Assembly (NCBI GenBank): GCA_037045225.1
Contig: JBAOHZ010000009.1
Span: forward strand, 2,356,001 to 2,420,000
From: Nitrospira sp.
GTDB taxonomy: Bacteria > Nitrospirota > Nitrospiria > Nitrospirales > Nitrospiraceae
Reading direction: 5' to 3'
Length of the DNA stretch: 64,000 nucleotides
Shown here piece by piece: positions 15,472 through 24,992 of this stretch. A model generated the notes under the pieces. The model saw only the letters and a program-made list of their open reading frames with translations, was not told where the DNA came from and did no database searches. A program made the position numbers and the translations under genes. Within the stretch, counting starts at the first letter, position 1. Each line of letters begins with the position of its first letter.

Positions 15472-17907
15472 ATGGGTGTATCCACCACGGCAAAGCGCGG
15501 TGACGCCCGCTCAGCTCCTTCCCGTTCCTCTCATGTGAAGCGCGAAGTGATCGGGGTTCTCCTGATCGCAGCCGGTCTCTTGATCCTGCTCAGTCTGGTG
15601 TCGTTCGTTCCCGGCGACGCCAAATCGATGGCGGCATCTGGAGCAGCCGGCAATCAGCCCAAGAACATGATCGGATCGGTGGGCGCGCTGTCGGCGGCCG
15701 CGTGTTTTTTTATGGTCGGCGGAGCCGCCTACCTCTTTCCCATTCTGCTTGGCCTGCTCGGCGCGCGTTGCTTCACGCCGATTCCTCTCACCATGCGACT
15801 AAGGAACGCCGGCAGCGGCGTGGCGGCGATGCTCTTCTTGAGCGCGCTGTTGCATTTGGAAGTGACGGCGGTCCCCACGATTTCCAGTGGATGGGTCAAT
15901 CGCGGTCTGGCCGGTGGCATCATCGGTCAAGTGTTGGCCGATGGGCTCCGGAGTTATTTCGCCACGACCGGGGCGCATATTGTGGTACTTGCCGGCTTGA
16001 CGGTGGCGCTGCTGTTTACCGTGCCGCTGTCGTTGACGGTCCTCCTGCAGCGACTTCCTGATTGGTGGTTGGCCGCGCGCGAGCGGATGACGGGGTGGTT
16101 GCCAGAGTGGCCGACTAAACCGGAAGAGGCTCAGCCGAAGCGAGTTCGTGAGAAGAAAGCGCGTGCTCCGCGCGAGGTCGAGGAGCAGGACTTTGGTCGC
16201 GAAGTGCAGGTGGTGGCTGAAGCGGTGGAACAGATTCCTGTGCCTGTGATTCCCCCCAAGATTCAGCCTCCGATGAAAGTGGAAAAACGTGTGGTGTCGG
16301 CGGACGAACCGGCCGCAGCCGTTGCGACCAGTCCCTCCGTGTCCGACGGGTATGTCCTGCCTGATCCCCAGGAATTGCTGAGTGATCCTTCCGGTCCACT
16401 GGCCCGCCTGAGCGATGATGAGTTGAAACTGCAATCGGAAATCCTGACCAAGGCGTTGAAAAGTTTTGCGGTCGACGGGCGGGTGACGGAGGTGCGACCG
16501 GGTCCGGTCGTGACGATGTATGAATTCGAGCCCGCGCCGGGGACGAAGGTTGCCCGCATCGTCAATCTGGCCGACGACCTGGCCCTGGCGCTCAAAGCCA
16601 TCAGCTTGCGTATTGTGGCGCCGTTGCCGGGGAAGTCGGTCGTCGGGATCGAAGTGCCGAATCCTCATCGTGAAATGGTGTCGATGAAGGAAGTGGTTAC
16701 CAGCGACGCCTTCTCGCGTTCACGCTCCAAATTGGGGCTCGCGCTCGGGAAAGATATCTTCGGCGGTGCGGTTTGTGCGGACCTGCGAACGATGCCCCAT
16801 TTATTGGTCGCCGGCGCGACCGGAGCCGGCAAGAGCGTGGGGCTGAACACCATGTTGTTGAGCATTCTGTTCAATGCCCGACCGGACGAAGTGAAACTGC
16901 TGCTTATCGACCCCAAAATGCTGGAGTTTCAAAGCTACGATGGCATTCCGCACCTGCTGCGCCCCGTCATCACCGATCCCAAATCGGCGGCGCGCGGTTT
17001 GGGGTGGGTCGTTCAGGAGATGGAACGGCGGTACAAGTTGCTGGCGGAGGCGGGGGTGCGCAGTATCGATGCCTACAACCGGCGTATCTCTGAAGTGCAA
17101 GGAGCCGTGTCGGATGTCTGGCAATCCGGCAAGCCGGAACAGGTCGAGCTGACGTTTCTTTCCGAAGAAGAACGGCTGTCGAAGGGTGAAGATGCGGAAC
17201 CGGCTGGTGACAATGGGCCGACGGATTCAGTCAAGGCGAGCCCGCCTGAACCCTTGCCCTACATCATGGTCATGATCGACGAGTTGGCGGATTTGATGAT
17301 GGTGGCCCCGAAAGACGTGGAAGACAAGATTGCGCGTCTCGCGCAGATGGCGCGCGCGTCGGGCATTCACCTCGTGCTGGCGACCCAGCGGCCGTCGGTC
17401 GATGTATTGACCGGTTTGATTAAGGCCAACTTCCCCGCTCGGATCGCGTTTCAAGTCTCTTCGAAGACCGACTCGCGTACGATTCTCGACGCGAACGGCG
17501 CCGAGGCGTTGCTCGGTCGCGGCGACATGCTGTATCTCGCGTCCGGTACCGGGAAGCTGATGCGGATTCACGGGTCCTATGTGTCGGACGATGACGTGCG
17601 CCGGGTCGTCGAATTTGTGAAGAAGCAGGCGTTGCCGTCCTACTGCCGTGAACTCCAGTCGCTCAAGGTCGAGGAGGCGGAAGAGGAGCAGGCCAAGGAC
17701 GAAGTCTATGAGCAGGCCAAGGATCTGGTATTGTCCACCGGCCAGGCTTCGGCGTCCTTGATTCAACGGCGTCTCCGCGTTGGGTATCCTCGGGCGGCCA
17801 GGATGATCGAACAGATGGAAGCGGAAGGGGTGGTCGGCGCGGCAGGACGAGACGGGCGCCGAGAAGTGTTGGGGCGTCGCGGGCCGGTCGGTGGAGATGA
17901 GGAATGA
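15472..17907 (+). CDS. ftsK: DNA translocase FtsK
   Basis: 811 residues from the ATG at 15472. FtsK anchors at the septum and pumps chromosome termini towards dif for XerCD recombination. Four membrane segments occupy roughly residues 25-195. A short Lys/Glu/Pro-rich linker follows, then the alpha domain, the RecA-like motor with Walker A (VAGATGAGKSVGLN) and Walker B (MVMIDELADLMM), and the C-terminal winged-helix gamma domain (VLSTGQASASLIQRRLRVGYP) that reads KOPS sites. An acidic insertion of about 45 residues sits just before Walker B. The linker is far shorter than in E. coli. lolA follows with a 4-bp overlap. Confidence 0.95.
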   Translation: MGVSTTAKRGDARSAPSRSSHVKREVIGVLLIAAGLLILLSLVSFVPGDAKSMAASGAAGNQPKNMIGSVGALSAAACFFMVGGAAYLFPILLGLLGARCFTPIPLTMRLRNAGSGVAAMLFLSALLHLEVTAVPTISSGWVNRGLAGGIIGQVLADGLRSYFATTGAHIVVLAGLTVALLFTVPLSLTVLLQRLPDWWLAARERMTGWLPEWPTKPEEAQPKRVREKKARAPREVEEQDFGREVQVVAEAVEQIPVPVIPPKIQPPMKVEKRVVSADEPAAAVATSPSVSDGYVLPDPQELLSDPSGPLARLSDDELKLQSEILTKALKSFAVDGRVTEVRPGPVVTMYEFEPAPGTKVARIVNLADDLALALKAISLRIVAPLPGKSVVGIEVPNPHREMVSMKEVVTSDAFSRSRSKLGLALGKDIFGGAVCADLRTMPHLLVAGATGAGKSVGLNTMLLSILFNARPDEVKLLLIDPKMLEFQSYDGIPHLLRPVITDPKSAARGLGWVVQEMERRYKLLAEAGVRSIDAYNRRISEVQGAVSDVWQSGKPEQVELTFLSEEERLSKGEDAEPAGDNGPTDSVKASPPEPLPYIMVMIDELADLMMVAPKDVEDKIARLAQMARASGIHLVLATQRPSVDVLTGLIKANFPARIAFQVSSKTDSRTILDANGAEALLGRGDMLYLASGTGKLMRIHGSYVSDDDVRRVVEFVKKQALPSYCRELQSLKVEEAEEEQAKDEVYEQAKDLVLSTGQASASLIQRRLRVGYPRAARMIEQMEAEGVVGAAGRDGRREVLGRRGPVGGDEE

Positions 17908-18626
17908 TGCGGATATTATTGGTTGTTGTATGGCTGCTGATGAGTGGGATGCCCGCTGGTGCTCAATTGGTGAAGCCCGATGAGCCGGCGATGGATCTGC
18001 AGGCGCTGCAAGAAGTGCAAGACGTGGTGAAGAAGATCCAGATTCGTTATGAAAAGACCAAAGACTTGCAGGCCTCCTTCACGCAAAAAACCAGGATCGA
18101 AGGATTTTCCACGCCGGTGATTTCGACCGGACATTTCTACATCAAGAAGCCCGGGCATCTGCGATGGGATTATATCGAGCCGGCCACGGAAGAAATTTAC
18201 GTCAATAAAGATGACGTCAAAATGTATGTGCCGGAGCACAAGCAGGTGCTGGTGGGCAAGCTCACCTATATGGCTGCGTCCCAGGCGCCCTTGCAGTTAC
18301 TCCAGGGGGTGGCGAAGCTGGATGAAGAGTTCGATATCGAACCCACGGCGAACAAGGAGCGTGGCGCAGGCGGCATTTTGTTGGTGAGCTTGACCCCGAA
18401 GCAAGGGCGCGCCGAACCGGACCGTGCGATTCAGAAGATCGTGATCGAGGTGCAGCCCAAAACCTACTTCTTGAAGACCATCGCCTTGCATGAGGTCAGC
18501 GGGAATGTCGCCACGTTTGAATTTTCGGAGTTGAAACCGAACAGCGGATTGAAGGATGATTTATTTGATTTCAAGGCCCCGGCCGATGTAGAAATCGTGA
18601 GGGCCCCGGTGTTGAGCAGACCCTAG
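17904..18626 (+). CDS. lolA: Outer-membrane lipoprotein carrier protein LolA
   Basis: 240 residues. A signal peptide (MRILLVVVWLLMSGMPAGA) precedes the periplasmic chaperone that carries lipoproteins from LolCDE to the outer membrane. The LolA core is visible: IRYEKTKDLQASFTQKTRIEGF, then GHFYIKKPGHLRWDYIEP and a C-terminal LKDDLFDFKAP. It is slightly longer than E. coli LolA because of an extended N-terminal helix. Its ATG overlaps the ftsK stop by 4 bp, the same ftsK-lolA order as in many proteobacteria. Confidence 0.92.
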   Translation: MMRILLVVVWLLMSGMPAGAQLVKPDEPAMDLQALQEVQDVVKKIQIRYEKTKDLQASFTQKTRIEGFSTPVISTGHFYIKKPGHLRWDYIEPATEEIYVNKDDVKMYVPEHKQVLVGKLTYMAASQAPLQLLQGVAKLDEEFDIEPTANKERGAGGILLVSLTPKQGRAEPDRAIQKIVIEVQPKTYFLKTIALHEVSGNVATFEFSELKPNSGLKDDLFDFKAPADVEIVRAPVLSRP

Positions 18627-18851
18627 CTCTCGACATCCGTCACGCGTGAATTGTGGAGCGTATCGCGTGAGAGATCGGAGCGCATAGCGTATGGCTGAGG
18701 ATGGTATGAGAAGCGCTGCGGCTCTGAGTTCCGGCTCCAGGTCATCGGCTATTGGCCAGTTGCTCTGCCTTGCCGACTCCTGCTACCAGCTACGCGCCAT
18801 GCGCTCGGTCTCCGGACGAGATGCAGCCGACGATTCACGAAAGAGCAAGCT
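18627..18851. other. Intergenic region, no gene seen
   Basis: 225 bp between lolA and the oxygenase gene on the same strand. It contains repeated short words (GAGCGTATCGCG, GAGCGCATAGCGTATGGC), the second also found in the 57.6-kb inverted-repeat element, but no full arm of that element. No convincing coding frame, promoter or terminator was found. Confidence 0.4.
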
Positions 18852-19613
18852 ATGAGCCCAACTTGTACGAGCAGCGTGACCGAGACGGTGGAGCGGGCGA
18901 TCGCGGCGTTGGATCTCGATCGGCTGGAGCGGGACTATTGGGACCAGAACGAATTCCTGTATATCCCGCAGTTTCTCCCGCGCGATTTTGTGGAGGCCTC
19001 CCTGGCGTCGCAAGCCCAGGCGCTCAAGTCGGGATTAAACCGCAACTATATCCCCGGGCATAAGAAGGGCGGCAGCGTCAGTTATTATGCCGTGATGGAG
19101 AAAGCCCCGCAGTTCATCGATCTGTATCGCTCTGACGCCTTCCGGGCGATGCTCAACCGGTTGACTAAGGTGAATCTGCTGCTCTGTCCCGACAGCGATC
19201 CCCATTCCTGTGCGCTCTATTACTATACGGAAGCCGGCGATCACATCGGGTATCACTACGATACGTCCTATTACAAAGGTGCTCGATACACCATTTTGAT
19301 GGGACTACTCGATCGGTCCAAACAATGCCGCTTAGTGTGTGATCTCTTCAAAGATGTGCCGGGGAAACAGCCGATTCATATGGAGTTGGCCACGGCTCCC
19401 GGCGACCTGGTCATTTTCAATGGCGATAAGCTGTGGCATGCCGTGACTCCGCTCGGAGAGCAGGAAGAACGGATCGTGTTGACCATGGAGTATGTGACGA
19501 ATCCCGACATGGGCGCGTTCAAGCGCCTGTATTCCAATCTCAAAGATTCCTTCGCCTATTTCGGATTGCGCTCGGTGTTTAAGCGGGCGTATGTTCCTCG
19601 CTCACAGTCCTGA
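18852..19613 (+). CDS. Fe(II)/2-oxoglutarate oxygenase, BesD/HalD-like fold with an HxD facial triad
   Basis: 253 residues, soluble. The iron site reads GYHYDTSYY (H135, D137), with the distal His in DKLWHAVTP (H196) and a 2OG-binding Arg in ERIVLTMEY (R207). Length, spacing and the stretch HYDTSYYKGARYTILMGL resemble the free-amino-acid halogenases BesD/HalD. Those enzymes, as I recall, carry HxG so that chloride can bind iron; here the carboxylate is present, which predicts hydroxylation of a small polar substrate such as a free amino acid. The gene stands alone between lolA and a convergent kinase gene, so context does not identify the substrate. Confidence 0.75.
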   Translation: MSPTCTSSVTETVERAIAALDLDRLERDYWDQNEFLYIPQFLPRDFVEASLASQAQALKSGLNRNYIPGHKKGGSVSYYAVMEKAPQFIDLYRSDAFRAMLNRLTKVNLLLCPDSDPHSCALYYYTEAGDHIGYHYDTSYYKGARYTILMGLLDRSKQCRLVCDLFKDVPGKQPIHMELATAPGDLVIFNGDKLWHAVTPLGEQEERIVLTMEYVTNPDMGAFKRLYSNLKDSFAYFGLRSVFKRAYVPRSQS

Positions 19614-19700
19614 CATCCGTTTCTGCTGCCAGCGTACCGACGGACTCCTCGCGTGCCGTTCATCGTAAGGCTGTGGTTGCATCGTGCCGTCTGGGGGGCC

Positions 19701-22436
19701 TTATGGCTGCGTGAGTGCCGGAAACCGCAGCCGGAAGGTGGTGCCTCCTCCTTCGGTGTTGTCCATCGTGATGGTGCCGGCGTATTTGGTCACGATCTTG
19801 TGCACGATGCTGAGTCCGAGTCCCGTCCCCTTTCCAGCCGTTTTGGTGGTGAAGAACGGATCGAAAATTCTCGCCCGAATGGATGCCGGAATACCCGGGC
19901 CGGTATCGGCAATGGTCACCTGAATCCATCTTTCGTCCTGACTGGTGCCTAAGGTCAAGCAGCCGCTCCCCTCCATCGCTTGGGTGGCGTTGCTGATCAA
20001 GTTGACAAAAACCTGATCGATTTCTCCCCTGCGCGCGCGAAGAAACACGGGGGAGTCGAACTGTGTGGCAATTTCAACTTGACCGAAATGAGGCCCTCGC
20101 CGGACCATCTTGACCGCTTCGAGCAACCGCTCCGCCACATCGATTTCCGTCTCGCCATCTCTGCCGGACGCGCGGGCATAGCCGGCGAAGTCCCGTACGA
20201 CGCTGGACACATGACGGGCGTATCCCACAATATCGGCGGCAAATTGTTTCACCGTATCGGGGTCGTTCTCATCCTGGATCAACTCGGCCATGCTGAGGAT
20301 GGCCTGGGCCGGATTGTTGATCTCATGCGCCATCCCGGACACCATGGTGCCCAGACTCGACAGTTTTTCAGCCTGGATCAGCTCATCCTGGAGTCGTTTG
20401 TCGTCGGTGATATCCCACAACACGATGCCCACCTGATACTGCGGAGCGTTTGGGGTGGTGACCGGGAAGAATCGATAGCGATATAGCCGTGTGGCGACCT
20501 CGCACTCACGTTCAGAGAGCCGATGAGGTGGGTCTGCACTGTGCGCGGTCCATTCCATCACCAGATCCTGAAGTGTGGACTCGCTGAGGGAAAGACAGTC
20601 GGCTAGTGAGCGGCCGATCAGCGATTCTCCGGGAGGCGCAAAATACTGATGGGCGAGGGTATTCGCATACTGAACGCGCAGACTCCGTCCGCAGAGGAAA
20701 ATGGCGCCGGGCAGGCTGGCTAGCAGGCTCTGAGTCATGGCATGGGTGGCGCGCAACGCCTCTCCGGCCCGCGTACGATCGATGAATTGTCCGATCTTCA
20801 TGCCCGTGTCCGTCAAGATGTGGATCAGGTGGCTGTCGGCAGGCTGTACGGTGCCGGCATACAATTCGAACACGCCGTGGATGACGTGACCGGTCCGGAT
20901 GGGGACGATGCAGGCCCCATGCATGCCCAGGCGAGCGGCGGTCGGTATGCGGGTGAATCGGGAATCCGTGAGGACGTCCGGTATCCAGAGCGGGAGTTTG
21001 GAGGCCCAGGCGATGCCGGGGAAGTCCATTCCCGGCGGGAACTCACTGTTGCGACAGACCGAGAGAAACTCTCCCCATTGATGTGACGGGCGAACCCAGC
21101 TTCCTTGGCACGTCAGTGTCTCTCCCATCCGTTCGCATTGCCACAAGAGCGCCATATCCCACGGCCCCATGTTGCCTACGACCTGGAGCAGTTGCGGGAT
21201 GGCCTCTTCGACAGTGCCGACATGCGCGAGGATATGGCTGACAGAGAGTTGTGCCTGCTGCAGGTTTTCCTGCCGTTTGCGGGCGCTGATGTCCTGGAAG
21301 ACCACGACTGCGCCGACCGGCCGGTCCTGCTCAAGAATCGGGCTCGTGACGTATTGGACGGGAAACAGCGAGCCGTCTTTTCTGGCAAAAGTCTCATTTT
21401 GGATGCGGTGAATCGCCCCGTCATGGAGCGACGACGTAAGACAGAAGGGGTCCGAGGAGTGGGCGGCAATGGTGTTGCCGAGCCGGTAGAGGAGGGGCGC
21501 CAACGGTCTTCCGATCAGTTCGGCCGCGCTCCACCCGAGCATTCGCGCCGCGGTGGCGTTGACGAAGGTGGCGCATCCTTGCGGGTCGAGCCCGAAGATG
21601 CCTTCTCCGGCACTGTCGAGGATCAAGGCATTTTGGTGACTCAACCTGACGACCGACTCTTCGGCACGTTTGCGCCGCGTGATATTGCGGATGATGCCGC
21701 TGAAGAACATCCCTTCGCTCGCACGCCAGGAGGCCAACGAAAGCTCAATCGGGAATTCGTCTCCGGTGTTAGTCAAGCCGACCATTTCGATGGTGCGCCC
21801 GATAGTCGTGGCGGTTCCACCTTGGGCGAGACGCGTGATGCCAGCCTCGTGGGCGGCGCGAAACCGCTCCGGCATGACGATGGTTAGCGGGCGGCCGAGC
21901 GCGTCTTCTTTGGTGTGACCGAACATTCGCTCGGCGGCGCCGTTCCACCAGATGATGAGGCCGCTCTGGTCGGCGAGCACAATGGCATCGGTCGCCGACT
22001 CCACCAACGCCCGGAAGCGTTCTTCGCTGGCATGCAGCGCTTGCTCCACATGCTCAGCTCGAACGGCCAACCCTTTGACCGAGACGGCTCGGCGTAGGAC
22101 GGCCTTGAGTTCCTGAGAATTGTAGGGCTTGGTGAGGTACGCGAAGGCGCCTTTGGCCAGCGAGCCGATGGTATTCTCGGGGGTGGCATTGCCGGTCAGA
22201 ATAATCACTGGAAGCGCGGCATCCAGCTCTATGAGCACTTTCAGCACCGACAGTCCGTTCAGGTCGGGCAGCTGAATGTCGAGCAGCGCGGCTCCGTATC
22301 GCATCTGTTTGGCCTGCCGCAGCGCGTCGGTTCCGGAGACGGCCCCGTGGACGAGATACCCCTCGTGGCTCAACATGTCTGTGAGCGACTCGCGGATATC
22401 CGGGTCATCATCGACGATGAGAACGGCGGTCCCCAT
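19701..22436 (-). CDS. REC-PAS-PAS-GAF-PAS histidine kinase
   Basis: 911 residues from the ATG at 22436, which fits the sigma-54-type promoter 47 bp upstream. Domains in order: receiver (VLIVDDDPDIRESL, phosphoacceptor Asp in LLDIQLPDLNG), a PAS with RFRALVESATDAIVLADQSG, a second PAS (LDSAGEGIFGLDPQG), a GAF-like region, a third PAS, HisKA with His in GMAHEINNPAQAILSM, and an HATPase domain (DTGPGIPASIRARIFDPFFTT, GTGLGLSI). There is no membrane segment, so it is cytoplasmic. The N-terminal receiver suggests it takes phosphate from an upstream kinase, for example the one encoded next to it, and acts as a phosphorelay step. Its PAS1-PAS2 region is closely related to the 26-29 kb REC-PAS protein. 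Confidence 0.9.
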   Translation of the reverse strand: MGTAVLIVDDDPDIRESLTDMLSHEGYLVHGAVSGTDALRQAKQMRYGAALLDIQLPDLNGLSVLKVLIELDAALPVIILTGNATPENTIGSLAKGAFAYLTKPYNSQELKAVLRRAVSVKGLAVRAEHVEQALHASEERFRALVESATDAIVLADQSGLIIWWNGAAERMFGHTKEDALGRPLTIVMPERFRAAHEAGITRLAQGGTATTIGRTIEMVGLTNTGDEFPIELSLASWRASEGMFFSGIIRNITRRKRAEESVVRLSHQNALILDSAGEGIFGLDPQGCATFVNATAARMLGWSAAELIGRPLAPLLYRLGNTIAAHSSDPFCLTSSLHDGAIHRIQNETFARKDGSLFPVQYVTSPILEQDRPVGAVVVFQDISARKRQENLQQAQLSVSHILAHVGTVEEAIPQLLQVVGNMGPWDMALLWQCERMGETLTCQGSWVRPSHQWGEFLSVCRNSEFPPGMDFPGIAWASKLPLWIPDVLTDSRFTRIPTAARLGMHGACIVPIRTGHVIHGVFELYAGTVQPADSHLIHILTDTGMKIGQFIDRTRAGEALRATHAMTQSLLASLPGAIFLCGRSLRVQYANTLAHQYFAPPGESLIGRSLADCLSLSESTLQDLVMEWTAHSADPPHRLSERECEVATRLYRYRFFPVTTPNAPQYQVGIVLWDITDDKRLQDELIQAEKLSSLGTMVSGMAHEINNPAQAILSMAELIQDENDPDTVKQFAADIVGYARHVSSVVRDFAGYARASGRDGETEIDVAERLLEAVKMVRRGPHFGQVEIATQFDSPVFLRARRGEIDQVFVNLISNATQAMEGSGCLTLGTSQDERWIQVTIADTGPGIPASIRARIFDPFFTTKTAGKGTGLGLSIVHKIVTKYAGTITMDNTEGGGTTFRLRFPALTQP

Positions 22437-22482
22437 GCTGTGTGCTCCAGCCGGTGGGAGATCGGACCATCTCGTTCCAGGC

Positions 22483-22496
22483 GCAATACTCATGCC
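22483..22496 (-). promoter_or_regulatory. Sigma-54-type promoter of the REC-PAS-GAF kinase gene
   Basis: On the minus strand this reads GGCATGAGTATTGC: -24 GGCATG, four bases, -12 TTGC. Transcription should begin near 22471, leaving a leader of about 35 nt before the ATG at 22436. A palindromic operator lies 125 bp upstream. Confidence 0.72.
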
Positions 22497-22620
22497 GGTC
22501 CTGTGCCTTGAATGAGCCGGGCACGAAGGGAGAACCCATTGATTCTGTGATGGTGTGTGAACGCGGCGATGAATCACGAGCCTGGCCGTGAAGATGGGCC
22601 AGTGCAAATGAATGCGGGCA

Positions 22621-22636
22621 TTATCCGATCAGATAC
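22621..22636. promoter_or_regulatory. Palindromic operator, GTATC-N6-GATAC type (single)
   Basis: TTATCCGATCAGATAC is one mismatch from GTATC-N6-GATAC. It lies 125 bp upstream of the sigma-54-type promoter at 22483-22496, where an enhancer-binding protein would bind. Confidence 0.6.
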
Positions 22637-22691
22637 AACGAAGGGAAATATAATCGTTCGCTGGGTGCGTCGGCCGCGACGATGTCGTTGC

Positions 22692-24992
22692 CTACGCATC
22701 TTCAAGCGGCAAGGTAAAGCAGAACTGGCTGCCGACACCCAGCCGACTGTCCACCCACATCTGTCCTCCATGCAGGGCCACCAAACTTTTGGTGATGAAC
22801 AGGCCGAGTTGGGCTCCTTGTGAGGAGGGCATGGTGGATTCAACCTTTGAAAATTCGTTAAAGACGTGAGCCAACTCGTTGGCCGCAATGCCACATCCGG
22901 TGTCGGCTACTGTAATCTGCGCAAAACCGGCATCGCGGATCCCGCAGCTCACCGAAACACGCCCGGATGTGGGCGTAAATTTGATGGCGTTGCCGACAAG
23001 GTTCCAAAGAATTTGTTCCAGCTTGTCACGGTCGGCTCGTACGGCCAGTGGCTGCGCGCAAGGCACGACCTCCAGAACGATGGCCTTTTCGGCCGCGAGT
23101 GTCTGGAAGCTCTCCACCACATCTCTGACAAAGGCATCGATCTGTAAGGATTCGGGTTTGATCTCGATCCGTCCGACATCCAGACGGGACCAATCCAGCA
23201 GTTGGTTGATGATTCGTGTGAGTCGATCGACATTGTGTTTGACGCGCTGCAGGTAGTGCTCTTGTCGTTCGGAGAGCGGCCCGGTCAGTCCATCCAGCAT
23301 GTTCTCGACAAACCCCTTAATGGAGGTCATCGGGGTGCGCAATTCATGCGAGGCGACCGACACGAATTTCGAGCGCCGTTGGTCGTGTTCCTGAAGACGC
23401 TCATTCACCGTCTGTAATTCATGGGTTCGTTCCTCCACGCGCCGCTCCAGGTGTTCCATCAAGGTGGCCAGTTCGGTGTAGGCGCGGGCATTGTCTACGG
23501 CGACCGCCACGTGGCTGGCAATGGTGACCAGCAGGTCGAGATCTTCCTGACTGCAAGGCAGCGTGCCGCGATTGGCACCCAAGTAGCCGAGAATTCGCTG
23601 CTGACTGCGGAGCGGCGCGGCGACGAAGGACGTCAGTCCTACCTCACGCAGCCAGGGAAGGATGGCCGGGGAGATACGGTCGGCGACGGACTCGATGTCC
23701 GGGACGAGTACGGGTTTGCCGTGGATCAGCAGTTCCGCCGCAAAACCGCCGTCCTCACGCACGGGGATGACGAGTCGTCGAGCGGCTTCCTCCGCTTCAG
23801 GCGGCATGCCGAGCATGCGGCCGACCGTGGCCACACCACGGTCGTTATCCCATAAGAACAGGACCATCCGGGAAAATCCCAGGTTTTCACTGAGGAGTTG
23901 CAGTACGGTCGAAAGAAGGCGATCAAGGTCGAGAGTGGACGTGATCGCGGCGCTGGATTGGCTCAATGTCGTGAGCTGCGTCACATGCCGCCGGATGGTT
24001 TCGAGATTGGTGGAGATGGCCTGGTTCCGTTCCTGAAGCGATTTGGTCATAAGGTTGAAGAGTGCGGTCAATTGGCCGACTTCATCCTGTGTGGTCGGCA
24101 CGACAAAGGTGGAGAGATCGCCTTCGCCGACTTTGCGCGCGCCCGCCGCCAGGTTTCGCAAGGGAGTAATGATCCGGCGGGCGAGGAGATTCGTGCAGAG
24201 AATACCGGTCGCGATGATGCCGAGCGTGAGCAGAAGAAAATTCCACAGCACGGTCGTCAGTTCGCGTTGCATCGGCATTTCGGTCAGGCCGATCTGAACG
24301 ATTCCGAAGGCTTGTGAGGACGGGCGCGTGCTTCCGGCTTTTCGGGTTTCCTCCGCTTGGAGCGCCAGGGCCTCAGAGTGGAATTCCGAACGCTTCATCA
24401 CCGGGAGGGCAAAGTCGTAGAACGTTTCTTCTGGAACCCCGGATGTCGAGACCGGCAGGGTTGAACTTTTCTCTTGGAACGGGATTGCCCCGGCGCTGCT
24501 GAGCCTGAGGCGCGTGACGGTGGGTTCCGTGTCCGGTGCCTTGCGGACCGAGTTCGCAAGGTCTGGGTGCGGGTAGAACGGCTGTGCCGTGGATCGTACG
24601 GTGCCAAACGGGCTCTCGAGGGTACCTTTGCTTTTTGCGGCGAGGATTTGGCCGTCCGTGCCGGTAATGATGGCATAGACCACTTCATCGACGCCCATGA
24701 CGCCGTCGATGAACTGTTCAAGAATCACCCGATCCTCGATGATGATGCCGTAGCGCACGTTGTGGGCGAGATTCTTGACGAGAATGGTGCCGAGATCCTT
24801 CACCCGTTCGGTCATGGCGATGCGTTTGCTGTGCACAAAGTACCAGCCCATTCCCGAGGAGGTCAGGATGAGGATCAAGCTGAAAAACAGCACGAACTTG
24901 GTACGAAGGCTAACAAACCGACCCGGTCCGTTCGAGAAGAGGGACAGCGCGATGGGGGGCAGGGTAGGGCCACTCATGGTGGATCCTTTCAT
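22692..24992 (-). CDS. Membrane sensor histidine kinase with HAMP and GAF domains
   Basis: 766 residues. The first ATG (24992) forms a TGATG junction with the upstream gene; a second ATG at 24977 has a better AAAGGATCC ribosome site, giving 761 aa. One membrane segment near residue 35, a periplasmic sensor of about 190 residues and a second membrane segment are followed by HAMP, a GAF domain (STLDLDRLLSTVLQLLSE), HisKA (SVASHELRTPMTSIKGF) and HATPase (NLVGNAIKFT, DTGCGI). Coupling to the periplasmic binding-protein gene suggests that a ligand-loaded binding protein touches the sensor domain. No cognate DNA-binding regulator is adjacent. Confidence 0.9.
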   Translation of the reverse strand: MKGSTMSGPTLPPIALSLFSNGPGRFVSLRTKFVLFFSLILILTSSGMGWYFVHSKRIAMTERVKDLGTILVKNLAHNVRYGIIIEDRVILEQFIDGVMGVDEVVYAIITGTDGQILAAKSKGTLESPFGTVRSTAQPFYPHPDLANSVRKAPDTEPTVTRLRLSSAGAIPFQEKSSTLPVSTSGVPEETFYDFALPVMKRSEFHSEALALQAEETRKAGSTRPSSQAFGIVQIGLTEMPMQRELTTVLWNFLLLTLGIIATGILCTNLLARRIITPLRNLAAGARKVGEGDLSTFVVPTTQDEVGQLTALFNLMTKSLQERNQAISTNLETIRRHVTQLTTLSQSSAAITSTLDLDRLLSTVLQLLSENLGFSRMVLFLWDNDRGVATVGRMLGMPPEAEEAARRLVIPVREDGGFAAELLIHGKPVLVPDIESVADRISPAILPWLREVGLTSFVAAPLRSQQRILGYLGANRGTLPCSQEDLDLLVTIASHVAVAVDNARAYTELATLMEHLERRVEERTHELQTVNERLQEHDQRRSKFVSVASHELRTPMTSIKGFVENMLDGLTGPLSERQEHYLQRVKHNVDRLTRIINQLLDWSRLDVGRIEIKPESLQIDAFVRDVVESFQTLAAEKAIVLEVVPCAQPLAVRADRDKLEQILWNLVGNAIKFTPTSGRVSVSCGIRDAGFAQITVADTGCGIAANELAHVFNEFSKVESTMPSSQGAQLGLFITKSLVALHGGQMWVDSRLGVGSQFCFTLPLEDA

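Noticed and set aside
18627..18851. Third copy of the inverted-repeat element
   Set aside because: Only short words (for example AGCGTATGGC) are shared; neither terminal arm is present.
18852..19613. Calling the oxygenase a halogenase
   Set aside because: The facial triad is HYD, with the Asp that blocks chloride binding in known members of the family.
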